The notes beneath the pieces were generated by a model. It searched no databases and had not been told where the DNA came from. It saw nothing but the letters and a program-made list of their open reading frames with translations. A stretch of DNA of 64,000 nt. Origin: Brevundimonas goettingensis (GTDB lineage Bacteria > Pseudomonadota > Alphaproteobacteria > Caulobacterales > Caulobacteraceae). Every line of letters begins with the position of its first letter. Within the stretch, counting starts at the first letter, position 1. Location of the stretch: contig NZ_CP062222.1 of NCBI RefSeq assembly GCF_017487405.1, positions 667,001 through 731,000 on the forward strand, given 5' to 3'. Positions 43,656-54,991 of the stretch are shown in pieces. Made by a program: the position numbers and the translations under genes.

Positions 43656-44324
43656 ATGGACTTCATGAAAATCCTGCGCAGCTTCGAGGAGTTCATCTTC
43701 GAGGCCACCAGCTGGCTGATCTTTTATCCCCTGACGATGTGGCGGATCATCCGTCGGCCGCTGGCCACGATGGACTACTCCGACCGCGAACAGGCGGATT
43801 CGGAAGAGAAGCGCTACGACGACGCGCTGAGCCCGCCTCTGGTCCTGCTGGCCACCATCGTCCTGTGGAACCTGATCGGCATAGAGGCCCATGTTCCCGA
43901 GCTGGAGGCGGGCTCCGCCGCGATGAAGACCCTGACGGCGTCGCAGCAGAACCTGGTGCTGTTCCGTTCGCTGGTGTTCAGCCTGATCCCGCTGGTGTCG
44001 GCGGCCAGCCTCGTGCACCGGCAGGGCAAGAGGCTGAGCCGCGAGTCGCTGCGCGCGCCCTTCTACGCCCAGTGCTATCTGGCCGCGCCCTGCGTGATGG
44101 TCGTCTCGGCGGGCGGCATCGTCTTCCAGCGCCACGACATTCCCAACCTCATCGGCCTGACGGTGATGATCGTGGGTGCGGTCTGGTTCCTGATCGTCCA
44201 GACCGTCTGGTTCCGCCACAAGCTGTCGATCGGCTATGTGAAGGCGGCCGCCATCGCCCTCTGGGCCATCGTCCGCGCCCTGGCCATCCTCGTGCCCGTG
44301 CTGGTGGTGCTGGCCCTGTTCTGA
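43656..44324 (+). CDS. Polytopic membrane protein, unrecognised family
   Basis: A 222-residue inner-membrane protein with five to six hydrophobic segments (including about 20-33, 64-80, 108-124, 142-160, 166-188, 198-222) and a charged loop DREQADSEEKRYDD. GGAGAGG precedes the ATG. The plan is similar to Yip1-like permeases, but I cannot name a family. It stands alone, convergent with the pectate lyase gene and 184 bases from the CPBP gene. Confidence 0.75.
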   Translation: MDFMKILRSFEEFIFEATSWLIFYPLTMWRIIRRPLATMDYSDREQADSEEKRYDDALSPPLVLLATIVLWNLIGIEAHVPELEAGSAAMKTLTASQQNLVLFRSLVFSLIPLVSAASLVHRQGKRLSRESLRAPFYAQCYLAAPCVMVVSAGGIVFQRHDIPNLIGLTVMIVGAVWFLIVQTVWFRHKLSIGYVKAAAIALWAIVRALAILVPVLVVLALF

Positions 44325-44341
44325 CGGCGGGCTTCAGCGCT

Positions 44342-45943
44342 TCATCGGCGCCCGTCCAGATACCGGATCAGCCGGCTCATATTGTTGATGTAGGTCCCGG
44401 TGGAGATCCCCATCGGCCCTGACGGCTCGGTGAAGGGGGAGGTGTCCCAGTCGTCGCCCACCTGGCCGCGGTCGACGAAGCCCGGCGGCGGGGCCGGCGG
44501 ACCGTCGCCCTGATACGGGTGGCTGGTGGTGCGCAGCTCCAGCGGCCAGTATCCCTCGGCGTTCAGCTCACTGACCAGCAGGGTCGCGTCGTCCGCCGCC
44601 TGCCGCGTCTCGGTGACGTTCAGGTCCGAGCCGCCGACGTCGGAGGTGATCAGATAGCGCGGCAGCAGCGACGGGCCCCGTCCCAGCAGCGCCGAATCCC
44701 GCGTCGCCTGTTCCGGCGTCATCGCCGCCACCCGCTCATAGCGCTGGCGCAGGGCGGCGACATTGATGTGCTTCTCCGGCTGGGTGTGTTCGGTGTCGAA
44801 GTCCGACCAGTATTCCCCGTTCTGGGCGTTCGAGCCCCGCCGGTGGGTGCCGATCAGCCGCCCGGTCCCGGGTTCGTAGTTTCGATAGAAGTTGCGGCCG
44901 TCCGGGGCGCGCTTCTCGGGCGGCAGCTCCACGCTGGCGATCCAGTCGATGGCCTCCGGGACCCGCGCCAGATACTTCCGCTCGCCGGTCAGCCGGTAGT
45001 AGTCGAGCAACTGGTCCACCGCCGCCGCCGTCCCGTGCGGGGTGATCGAAGCGGGCTCATAGGTCCGGGCCGTCGCGGGCTTCAGGTCCGGCGTATACTG
45101 CATGGCCCATCCGGGCGTCGGCTGCGGCTGCTGCAGGGCGATGATCAGCTCCATCGCCTTGATCAGGCGCGCGCGCACCCGCTCGTCCTTCAACTGCTGC
45201 AGCACGACCAGCAGGAAGCTGATGTTCTCCTCCGCCACCTCGTCGTTCAGGGTGATGAAGCCGGTGTAGTCGGGCCGCCCGTGGTTCGAGAACTGGCCCA
45301 TCCGCGGATACCGCTGCGGCCAGCCGCCGTTCGGATACTGGCTGTCCAGGACGAAGCCGACCGCCCGGTCGACCGCCGCCCGGTACTTCGGATCGCCCTT
45401 CTCCATGTGGAGCCGCAGCAGGAAGCGACCGCACTCGACCGTGGCGTGGTCGTCAAAGGTGGCGTTGCCGTAGTAGTGCTGGAATTCCTCCAGCCGCCAG
45501 CCATTCTTGCCGATGGTCTCGTACCAGCGCTTCAGCGAGTCCTCGCCCGCGAAGTCGATGATGTAGTTCCAGCCGCCCGCCGGATGCTGGCCCGCGATCA
45601 GGGCGTCGGCGGCCTGTTCGGCGGCGCGGTAGTACTGTTCGTCGCCGGTGGCGTGATAGGCATCGAGGAAGATCTGGCCCATCTCCGGCGTGCCCGGGGC
45701 CTGGGTCCAGATCATGGTCGGATAGGCCTCCATCTCGCCCCAGCGGCGCGAGCCGTCGGCCAGATAGGACCAGACATAGCCACCGTGCAACGCGACCTTG
45801 TCGGTCATGAAGGCGGTCGCGCGGCTCATGGCCGCCTTCACCGTTTCCGGCGTGGCCGCTTCGGCGACGGCGAGGTTTGGAACGAGATTGGCGGCGACGG
45901 GCAGGGCGGCCGCGCTCAGCAGCCACCGACGACGGGTCAGCAT
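44342..45943 (-). CDS. Tat-exported pectate lyase, polysaccharide lyase family 10-like
   Basis: Exported lyase of 533 residues. The N-terminus has a twin-arginine signal (TRRRWLLSAAALPV), so it is exported folded. The catalytic module (about 35-420) shows the PL10 alpha/alpha-toroid pattern: DSQYPNGGWPQRYPRMGQFS, then ITLNDEVAEENISFLLVVLQ and HPAGGWNYIIDFAGEDS. PL10 enzymes cut polygalacturonate by beta-elimination. It overlaps by 7 bases the gene for a polysaccharide-synthesis/deacetylation enzyme upstream, so its substrate may be that polymer and not plant pectin. Confidence 0.82.
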   Translation of the reverse strand: MLTRRRWLLSAAALPVAANLVPNLAVAEAATPETVKAAMSRATAFMTDKVALHGGYVWSYLADGSRRWGEMEAYPTMIWTQAPGTPEMGQIFLDAYHATGDEQYYRAAEQAADALIAGQHPAGGWNYIIDFAGEDSLKRWYETIGKNGWRLEEFQHYYGNATFDDHATVECGRFLLRLHMEKGDPKYRAAVDRAVGFVLDSQYPNGGWPQRYPRMGQFSNHGRPDYTGFITLNDEVAEENISFLLVVLQQLKDERVRARLIKAMELIIALQQPQPTPGWAMQYTPDLKPATARTYEPASITPHGTAAAVDQLLDYYRLTGERKYLARVPEAIDWIASVELPPEKRAPDGRNFYRNYEPGTGRLIGTHRRGSNAQNGEYWSDFDTEHTQPEKHINVAALRQRYERVAAMTPEQATRDSALLGRGPSLLPRYLITSDVGGSDLNVTETRQAADDATLLVSELNAEGYWPLELRTTSHPYQGDGPPAPPPGFVDRGQVGDDWDTSPFTEPSGPMGISTGTYINNMSRLIRYLDGRR

Positions 45944-48900
45944 GGGTCTTCCTCCGGGGGACGCCGCGGGTTGGACGGAGCGTCGTCCCGGGGCCGATCT
46001 CTTGGGAAGATTTGTATGACTAATCCGGCGCGCCCGGCAAGATGTCCAGCGGTGTCATTCCCGGCTTCCAGCACCACGTCCCCGGTGCGGCGCAGCTTGC
46101 CCCAGGCCTGGCCGAGGCCGGTCAGGGCCCGTTCCAGCGCCCGCCAGACCACGACGTACATGATCTGGCGATAGACCAGCCGCTGGGTCGGCAGCAGCCA
46201 CAGGTCGCGCCGGTTCTCCCGGTCGAAGCCATAGGCGATCCAGCTGGCCGCCAGCTCCAGCATGGTGAAGGTGGCGTAGATCGCCACGGTCAGCCACAGG
46301 GTGGTGTCCGGGCTGGCGCTGATGTCGGCGTGTTGCGCCGCCGCCCACCATGACAGCAGGCGGATCACGAGGGCGATCAGCAGCTGCAGGTCGATCAGGG
46401 GCGCCAGCACCTGACCCGCGATCTGGAATAGCCACAGGCTGGGCAGGGCCAGGGCGCCGAACCAGCCGTGTTTGCCGACCGACCGGCGGTGCTTCCACAG
46501 GCACTGCAGGGTGCCGAAGCTCCAGCGGAAGCGCTGCTTGAGCAGGCCGCCGAGCGTATCTGGCGCCTCGGTGAAGGCCAGGGCTTCGGGCTCGTTGGCG
46601 ATGACCCAGCCGGCCTCGCGCACCCGCCAGGTCAGGTCCATGTCCTCGGCCAGGGTGTCGGAGCGATAGCCGCCGACGGCGCGCAGCACCTCGGTGCGCC
46701 AGCCGCCGATGGCGCCGGGCACCACGGTCACGGCGTTCAGACGGGCCAGGGCGCGCCGGTCGACGTTCTGGCTGGTGATGTACTCCAGCGCCTGCCAGCG
46801 GGTGACGATGTTGCGGCGGTTGCCGACCTTGACGTTGCCGGCGACGGCGCCGACGCGGGGATCGGCGAACCAGGCGGCCAGCTTCGCCAGGGCGTCCGGC
46901 GACAGCTGGGTGTCGGCGTCGACCCCGACCACGACCGGCGCGGTCGCCTCGGCCAGGGCGACATTCAGGGCCGAGGCCTTGCCGCCGTTGGGCTTGCGGC
47001 GCAGCAGGACGCGCGGGTCCTGACCGAAGGCCGCCTTGACCGCCTCATAGGTCCCGTCGGTCGAGCCGTCGTCGATGACCAGCACCCGCACATCGACGTC
47101 GCGGCTGGTGAGCAGGCTGTCGATGGTCCGGTTGATGACCTCCACCTCGTTATAGGCCGCGACCATGACGTCGAGACGGGGCAGGGCGCTCCCTGCCGCA
47201 GGGAGCGGGCGGGCGCGCTTGCCCGAGGCCAGTCCCAGCATCAGCACGATCCGGCAAAGGCCCAGGCCGATGGCCAGGCTGAAACCCCAGAACAGGATGA
47301 CGCCCAGCAGATGGGTGAAGCCGAAGGCCGCCTGATCGGCCGCGATCAGCGACTGCTCGTCCTTCGGCAGGGTGGGCATGGTCTGCTCCGGCGTCTGGCC
47401 GACCAGTCCGCCGATGGTGGTCAGCGCGTACCCGCGCGCCCTCAGGCCGTCGATGATGGCGGGCAGGGCGGCCACGGTCGCCGAGCGGTCGCCCCCGGCG
47501 TCGTGCAGCAGGATGGCGTGGCCCTTGTCGGCTTGGGCCAGGACAGAGGCGACGATCTCCTGGGGCCGCAGCCGGTGCGTCCCGCCGCCGGGCGTGCTGC
47601 GGGTCAGGTCCCAGTCGTTGGGGTCGATCGACTCGCCCGCGGTGGAATAGCCCAGGCGCGAGGCCACCGCGATCGGCGCGATCTCGCCGTAGGAGTCGGG
47701 CTCTGAGTCGGCGTTGTAGGGCGGGCGGAACAGGGTGATCTGGCGTCCGGTCAGGCTCTCCAGCGCCCGGTCGGCGGCGGTCAGCTCCAGCCGCACCCGC
47801 TCGTCCCCGACATGGGCCATGTTGGGGTGGGTGAAGGAGTGGTTGCCGATCTCATGGCCCTCGGCCTGGACGCGGCGGACCAGATCGGGATGGCCCACGG
47901 CCTCGTCGCCGATCATGAAGAAGGTCGCCTTGACCCGCTTGGCCTTGAGGATGTCGAGGATCTTCGGCGTCCATTCCGGATCGGGGCCGTCGTCGAAGGT
48001 CAGGGCCAGGACGTGGTCGGGCGCGCCGCGGCGGCGGATGGTCCAGGCCGAGGGCCAGGCGCTCCAGCTCTCGTCGGTGATCAGACCGCTGGACGGATCG
48101 CGCTCCAGCGTGCGCTGTCCGGCGCGGGGCTCGTGGGTGACGGTCAGCAGTTCGCCCTCGCCGGTGAAGGCGATGGCCTGGGCCAGGGTCACGGTGCGCA
48201 TGGCCGCATCGGCCTGGGGCGCCGGGACCGCGTGCTTGCCGAACACCTTCCAGCTGGTCGGGTCTTCCTCGCCGAGCGCCCACAGGGAGGCCCCGCGCAG
48301 GCCGCGTCCCTGCGCCATGGTCATGGCGTTGGCGACCGAGGCGGCGTCCTGGAACCAGACCTCGTGCATCCGGCCGGCGTCGTCGCGGTAGCTGAAGGTG
48401 GGCTGCAGGGCGACGGGGTCGAAGTCGATCACCTCGGCGGGGGCCTCCTCGGGACGATAACCCTGCGCCGTGGTCAGGGCGGCGGTGTTGGTGATCGAGT
48501 CGGCCGCCTCGGTCCCGACCTTCCAGTCATAGCCGTAGACGCCGACGCCGAGGATCAGCTTGTTCGCGGGAACCAGGCGGGTGAACCGGTCCAGCGACCG
48601 GTCGACGAAGCCCGCCGAGGAGATAGGCCCGGGGACACTGGTCTCGCCATGCTCGTCATAGGCCATGACCGCGGCGTAATCGACGGTCGCCGCCAGGGAC
48701 CGGATGTCGGCGTCGGACAGGCTGACCTCCAGCGCGATCGACAGCTCCTTGCCCTGTGCGGACAGGCGCTGATGCAGGCGGCTCAGCCAGGGGACGACGC
48801 GCCGGATCTGCTCAGGCGTCAACTGTTCGAAGTCGATCTGCAGGCCCGCGAAGTCGTGCTGGTCCACGAAGCCGACCAGCTGGTTCATAACGGCCTCGCC

Positions 48901-49512
48901 GTTGGGGCCGTCCAGCATCCGGTCGATGCGGTGCGGGTCGAACAAGCCCTCGGTGGCGTTGCCGACGACGGGAACGATGCGCACCCCATTGGCTCGCGCC
49001 GCCTGCACCAGCGGCGCGGTGGTAGGGTTCTTCGCGGGGTCGTAGTCCTTGGTCAGCACGCCCGAGCCGTCGGGGCTCAGCTCCAGCCAGGTCGGATAGA
49101 CATGGGTCAGGTCGGCGGCGTGATGGCGGAAGCTGTCCAGCGCCCCGTCCTCCCAGGGCGCGAACCAGGCCCCGGCGATGGTCCCGGCCGCGGAGACCGG
49201 CTTCGCCCGGTTCCGGCGGTCGTCGAGGGCGATGCGATGCAGCAGGGCGTTCCCGGCGTGACGGCCGCCGTGCTTCACATGGCCGGAATAGGCGGGGCTG
49301 ACGACGGCCAGATGGGTCAGGCGCGGCAGGATCACCAGACTAGCGACGAAGCTGGCCAGAACCACGGCCGCGACCGCCGCCACCGCGATGGCCGCCCAGC
49401 GCAGCCGCCGCGCCCGCCGCCCGGTGGCGTCGAGGAAGATCGGCTTGCCGCCCCCTCCGCCGCCATGGCCGTGACCAGTGGGGGAGGGCGAGGCGTCAGG
49501 GGCGTCGGTCAT
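45937..49512 (-). CDS. GH18 - polysaccharide deacetylase (CE4) - GT2 fusion protein
   Basis: Giant membrane protein of 1191 residues from ATG 49512. After a glycine-rich start and a membrane helix (about 39-62) comes a GH18-like domain (about 95-455) with GLQIDFEQLTPEQI (acid Glu) and VMAYDEHGE. Next is a NodB deacetylase (about 490-700) with LTFDDGPDPEW, GHEIGNHSFTHPN, RPPYNAD and ILLHDAGGD. After a helix (about 735-760) a GT2 synthase (about 780-1000) carries VAAYNEVEVINR, VIDDGSTDGT, VGVDADTQL, EDMDLTWR and QRFRWSFGTLQ. C-terminal helices follow. Expected role: synthesis and modification of a GlcNAc-type exopolysaccharide. The frame extends to 49650 but lacks likely coding sense. Confidence 0.88.
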   Translation of the reverse strand: MTDAPDASPSPTGHGHGGGGGGKPIFLDATGRRARRLRWAAIAVAAVAAVVLASFVASLVILPRLTHLAVVSPAYSGHVKHGGRHAGNALLHRIALDDRRNRAKPVSAAGTIAGAWFAPWEDGALDSFRHHAADLTHVYPTWLELSPDGSGVLTKDYDPAKNPTTAPLVQAARANGVRIVPVVGNATEGLFDPHRIDRMLDGPNGEAVMNQLVGFVDQHDFAGLQIDFEQLTPEQIRRVVPWLSRLHQRLSAQGKELSIALEVSLSDADIRSLAATVDYAAVMAYDEHGETSVPGPISSAGFVDRSLDRFTRLVPANKLILGVGVYGYDWKVGTEAADSITNTAALTTAQGYRPEEAPAEVIDFDPVALQPTFSYRDDAGRMHEVWFQDAASVANAMTMAQGRGLRGASLWALGEEDPTSWKVFGKHAVPAPQADAAMRTVTLAQAIAFTGEGELLTVTHEPRAGQRTLERDPSSGLITDESWSAWPSAWTIRRRGAPDHVLALTFDDGPDPEWTPKILDILKAKRVKATFFMIGDEAVGHPDLVRRVQAEGHEIGNHSFTHPNMAHVGDERVRLELTAADRALESLTGRQITLFRPPYNADSEPDSYGEIAPIAVASRLGYSTAGESIDPNDWDLTRSTPGGGTHRLRPQEIVASVLAQADKGHAILLHDAGGDRSATVAALPAIIDGLRARGYALTTIGGLVGQTPEQTMPTLPKDEQSLIAADQAAFGFTHLLGVILFWGFSLAIGLGLCRIVLMLGLASGKRARPLPAAGSALPRLDVMVAAYNEVEVINRTIDSLLTSRDVDVRVLVIDDGSTDGTYEAVKAAFGQDPRVLLRRKPNGGKASALNVALAEATAPVVVGVDADTQLSPDALAKLAAWFADPRVGAVAGNVKVGNRRNIVTRWQALEYITSQNVDRRALARLNAVTVVPGAIGGWRTEVLRAVGGYRSDTLAEDMDLTWRVREAGWVIANEPEALAFTEAPDTLGGLLKQRFRWSFGTLQCLWKHRRSVGKHGWFGALALPSLWLFQIAGQVLAPLIDLQLLIALVIRLLSWWAAAQHADISASPDTTLWLTVAIYATFTMLELAASWIAYGFDRENRRDLWLLPTQRLVYRQIMYVVVWRALERALTGLGQAWGKLRRTGDVVLEAGNDTAGHLAGRAGLVIQIFPRDRPRDDAPSNPRRPPEEDPC

Positions 49513-49699
49513 GGATATCGGCGATCGGTGCGGGAAGTCGCGTCTGGCGCTGTGATCCCGATCCTTGTCAGAACGGCGCCCGAACCCGGACATTCCTACG
49601 GCCAAGGTCCGGGGGCGACCTGTCTTTGGTCCGGGGCCGGCGGAGGGCAACCGCCGGGTCCCGGCCGCGTTGGCTCAGGGTCCCCTTCGGAGAGCCGCC

Positions 49700-49867
49700 A
49701 TGCAGACCCTCATCGTCGGAATGGGCGTCCTGATCCTGATCGGCGCCCTGTTCGCCATGGCCATCAATCCGGGGCGGACGGGGCCGACCCGCTTCACCGA
49801 CGCCGACGCCGACGGGGAGCCGGACGAGACGCCCGAGGAGAAGCGGCGCGGGCTTGAGGGTCGTTAG
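49700..49867 (+). CDS. Small single-helix membrane protein
   Basis: A 55-residue protein with one helix (about 4-23, TLIVGMGVLILIGALFAMAI) followed by an acidic, aspartate/glutamate-rich tail (TDADADGEPDETPEEKR). GGAGA precedes the ATG by 6-7 bases. It is divergent from the GH18-CE4-GT2 gene. Its stop codon lies in the first unit of a 26-base tandem repeat. The family is not recognised. Confidence 0.65.
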   Translation: MQTLIVGMGVLILIGALFAMAINPGRTGPTRFTDADADGEPDETPEEKRRGLEGR

Positions 49868-49939
49868 CCGCAGAAGGCCCCAAGCGGCGTTAGCCGCAGA
49901 AGGCCCCCAGCGGCGTCAGCCGCAGAAGGCGAAGAAGCG
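49862..49939. repeat. 26-bp tandem repeat, three units, duplicating a gene 3' end
   Basis: Units at 49862-49887, 49888-49913 and 49914-49939 start CGTTAGCCGCAGAAGGC or CGTCAGCCGCAGAAGGC. Units 1 and 2 differ by one base; unit 3 is the true 3' end of the minus-strand gene and diverges in its last third. Each unit carries the Phe-Cys-Gly-stop of that gene on the minus strand and also ends the plus-strand small gene. Confidence 0.9.
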
Positions 49940-50449
49940 CTCGATGTCTGGGGCGGACGACGGGTGGGGGACATAGGTCTCGCGGCGCGAGCCCTGCCAC
50001 TGGGCCAGCCAGCCGACACGGCGGAAGCGCTGGAAGACCGGGGCCGAGGTCGCGGCCTCGGCGGTCAGGAAGTCGCCGTCGGTCAGCTCCGACGCCTCGC
50101 CCTCGGCGCGGAAGCGCTCGGTCTCGCCGCCCGACTCGAGATGGATCTCGCGGGTCCCATGGGGGGCGTTGGCGGTGATCTCCAGCCGGCCCGCGCCCTT
50201 CTGGCAGGCCAGGCCCAGCCGCAGGTCGTCCGAGGTCTCGACGCCGTAGAGCAGCTTCGCCTCGCCCGCGTCCGGATGGTAGAACCAGTCCAGCCCCGCC
50301 ACCGGCTGCGGCGATCCGCTGGAGGCGCCTGAAACGGGCGCGCCCTCGCGGGTGGTTGAACAGGCCGTGGCCAGGGCGCCGAGACCGGCGATGATCAGCA
50401 GTCTGGCAGGGGTCACGTAGCGGTCCCGGTTGCAGTGAATGGGTCTCAT
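49916..50449 (-). CDS. Secreted lipoprotein, paralogue C of a three-gene family
   Basis: A 177-residue lipoprotein with signal and lipobox Cys30 (AGLGALATAC). A GTG at 50416 would shorten the n-region. The core (about 55-95) reads WFYHPDAGEAKLLYGVETSD, then DLRLGLACQKGAGRLEIT; it aligns with the two genes upstream, and the protein ends IERFFAFCG like them. The ATG overlaps the preceding gene's TGA (ATGA). I do not recognise the family; a cysteine pair and a beta-rich domain are likely. Confidence 0.8.
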   Translation of the reverse strand: MRPIHCNRDRYVTPARLLIIAGLGALATACSTTREGAPVSGASSGSPQPVAGLDWFYHPDAGEAKLLYGVETSDDLRLGLACQKGAGRLEITANAPHGTREIHLESGGETERFRAEGEASELTDGDFLTAEAATSAPVFQRFRRVGWLAQWQGSRRETYVPHPSSAPDIERFFAFCG

Positions 50450-50904
50450 CCGCTGCAAAGGTCCGCGAAGCGGCGCAGCTTGGCAAGGTGGGCGGCTTCG
50501 ATCTCGACGTCCTGATGCTGGTCGCCGACGGCGACGGTCAGGTCGCCCGAGGCCACGAACTGGCCGAAGACCGGATGGTCGGTGCGCAGGGCGAAGCCGA
50601 GCTTGCCGCCGCGTCCGGCCTGGGCCTCGGTCTGGGCCTGGGCCGAGCCGCCCTGGGAGGTGACGGTGGCGATGCCGGCGGCGAGCGGTCCGCCATAGAC
50701 CGAGACCCGGGCGACGCCCGATCCCGGCGTGCACTCCAGCGTGGCCTTCAGTTGCGGCGTGTCGGGCACCTCATTGGCCAGAACCACGGGGCCTTCGCCC
50801 TCGTAGAGGGTCCAGGTCCAGGCGGCCGCCTGGGCAGCCGTGCCAGACAACAGGGCGAGCGCCAGATGCGTCGCCGCCGTCAGGGCGGTGAGGGTAGTGG
50901 TCAT
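50446..50904 (-). CDS. Secreted protein, paralogue B of a three-gene family
   Basis: A 152-residue exported protein (signal peptide to about residue 27, GTAAQAAA). The mature part begins WTWTLYEGEGPVVLANEVPD, then LKATLECTPGSGVARVSVYG, and ends LRRFADLCSG. This mirrors paralogues A and C: tryptophan start, E-G turn, V-E/D turn, cysteine about 30 residues on, and a terminal F-x-x-x-C. It sits 52 bases after A and overlaps C by 4 bases. Function unknown. Confidence 0.8.
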   Translation of the reverse strand: MTTTLTALTAATHLALALLSGTAAQAAAWTWTLYEGEGPVVLANEVPDTPQLKATLECTPGSGVARVSVYGGPLAAGIATVTSQGGSAQAQTEAQAGRGGKLGFALRTDHPVFGQFVASGDLTVAVGDQHQDVEIEAAHLAKLRRFADLCSG

Positions 50905-50956
50905 GGCTCAGCCCCCGCTGATGTCGTGAACCCCGAATGGTCAGGCTTGCAGATGG

Positions 50957-51424
50957 TCAGGCGGCAGCCTGGTCGCAATAGGACAGAAAGCCCGAGACGA
51001 CCCGGCGTTCCGCGTCGCTGGCGTGGATGCGGGTCGGACCGGCTTCACCGACCACCGGCATGACCCCGTTGCGGGCCAGGCTCTGCAGGGCCGGGTCGGT
51101 GACCGGGATGCGCGCCTCGTCCTCCAACGACCCCAGCGAGGCCTGGGCCAGGCGCGGGGAGGCGGGCAGGACGTCGCCATAGACCACAGCGGACCGGTCG
51201 CCCGGCGCGCAGGTGACCATCAGGGCCAGCTGGTCGGAGTTCTCGACCCCGTACGCCAGCTTGGCCATCGGACCCTCATAGCTGAGGTGCCAGCCCATGA
51301 CCGGTTGGGCCATGGCGGAGACGGCCGAGGGCTCGGCGTCTTCGTGCGACCAGTCCTGGGTCTTGGCCGCGAAGGCGACCAGACCGAGGGCGGCGACAGC
51401 AGGGACAAGGACCTTGAACATCAT
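50957..51424 (-). CDS. Secreted protein, paralogue A of a three-gene family
   Basis: A 155-residue exported protein with an N-terminal hydrophobic signal (VLVPAVAALGLVAFAA). The core is WHLSYEGPMAKLAYGVENSD, then QLALMVTCAPGDRSAVVYGD (about 45-85), and the C-terminus is VVSGFLSYCDQAAA. A and C are visibly similar (AKLxYGVExSDxL), and B is more distant. First gene of the three; the upstream 240 bases contain a TTAAC pair and the dispersed palindromic element. Family unknown to me. Confidence 0.8.
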   Translation of the reverse strand: MMFKVLVPAVAALGLVAFAAKTQDWSHEDAEPSAVSAMAQPVMGWHLSYEGPMAKLAYGVENSDQLALMVTCAPGDRSAVVYGDVLPASPRLAQASLGSLEDEARIPVTDPALQSLARNGVMPVVGEAGPTRIHASDAERRVVSGFLSYCDQAAA

Positions 51425-51587
51425 CAAACTCGCATTCGCAGGACCAACGCGAGAGCTACGAGGCGGTTCACGGTTCAGCTTAACGGCTGTTAACGATTGT
51501 TCGTCCTGTGATGAATTTAACGCGCGTTCGGCGAACCCCCGAAAGGCCGCACTTCCGGACCTCCAGATTGTGGTTGGGTCAGTGACG

Positions 51588-51655
51588 AGTGAGCAAGGAG
51601 CCTTGAGGCCTGACCTGTTGCTCACTCCTACGCTCACTCTTCACCTCTTGCTCAC
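51588..51655. repeat. Intergenic palindromic element, copy 2
   Basis: Contains AGTGAGCAAGGAG (51588-51600) and TCACCTCTTGCTCAC (51641-51655), both identical to parts of the palindrome at 28938-29011. Further GCTCACT copies lie between them (51620-51637) and a GCTCAC after (51662-51667). As at copy 1, it lies just past the stop of one minus-strand gene (uvrA) and upstream of another. Confidence 0.8.
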
Positions 51656-51663
51656 CATGGCGC

Positions 51664-54600
<2,937 letters not shown>

Positions 54601-54680
54601 GTGTCCGGGGAAACGCGGGAGGGCCGGACAGGGTCCGGGGCAACGGGAGTATATGGGGACTGATCCGGGGGTTTCAGCAA

Positions 54681-54695
54681 GAACAATGTGGGAAC
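54681..54695 (-). promoter_or_regulatory. LexA (SOS) box, GTTC-N7-GTTC
   Basis: On the minus strand the site reads GTTCCCACATTGTTC, an exact match to the alphaproteobacterial LexA consensus GTTC-N7-GTTC. It is 81 bases upstream of the uvrA ATG and 36 bases upstream of the divergent antitoxin ATG, so LexA bound here could repress both. uvrA is a classic SOS gene. Confidence 0.82.
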
Positions 54696-54730
54696 ATTGC
54701 GGCTGATGACAAGGGGAGGTATCGTCAGCC

Positions 54731-54991
54731 ATGGCCGACGGGTTCGACATACGCATTGAGGGTGAGCAGGCCGAGCGTCTGCGGTCGGCGGCCGAGGCCG
54801 TCGGCGTCGATGTCGTTGCCTTCACCCGGGACCTTCTCGCCCAAAGCATGCCGGACTTCGAAGAGGATGATCGCCGTTGGGCGGAGTATCTTCGAACGGG
54901 TGAGACGGTCTCGGTCGAGGAAGCCTTCGCGGCGTTCGACGCCGAGGTCGCGCGCGTCCGCGCCCGCAAGGCGGCCCGCAAGGCGGGATGA
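54731..54991 (+). CDS. Type II antitoxin (partner of ParE/RelE-type toxin)
   Basis: An 86-residue protein: an N-terminal half with a helical DNA-binding-like region ([20 protein letters not shown]) and an acidic-then-basic C-terminal half that would wrap the toxin. GGAGGT lies upstream of the ATG. It overlaps the toxin gene by 4 bases (ATGA), the usual antitoxin-first, coupled arrangement. The specific antitoxin class is not certain. Confidence 0.82.
   Translation: MADGFDIRIEGEQAERLRSAAEAVGVDVVAFTRDLLAQSMPDFEEDDRRWAEYLRTGETVSVEEAFAAFDAEVARVRARKAARKAG

Noticed and set aside
49513..49650. N-terminal extension of the GH18-CE4-GT2 gene to 49650
   Set aside because: The extra 46 residues are Arg/Pro-rich and unlike a signal or membrane start; the ATG at 49512 fits the glycine-rich start followed by a membrane helix.
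49862..49939. Three 26-base repeats considered as a CRISPR array
   Set aside because: The units are contiguous without spacers and coincide with a gene's 3' end, so they are tandem duplications.
51480..51494. TTAACGGCTGTTAAC considered as a CtrA site
   Set aside because: The two TTAA parts are 6 bases apart instead of the 7 of the consensus, so the call is not supported.
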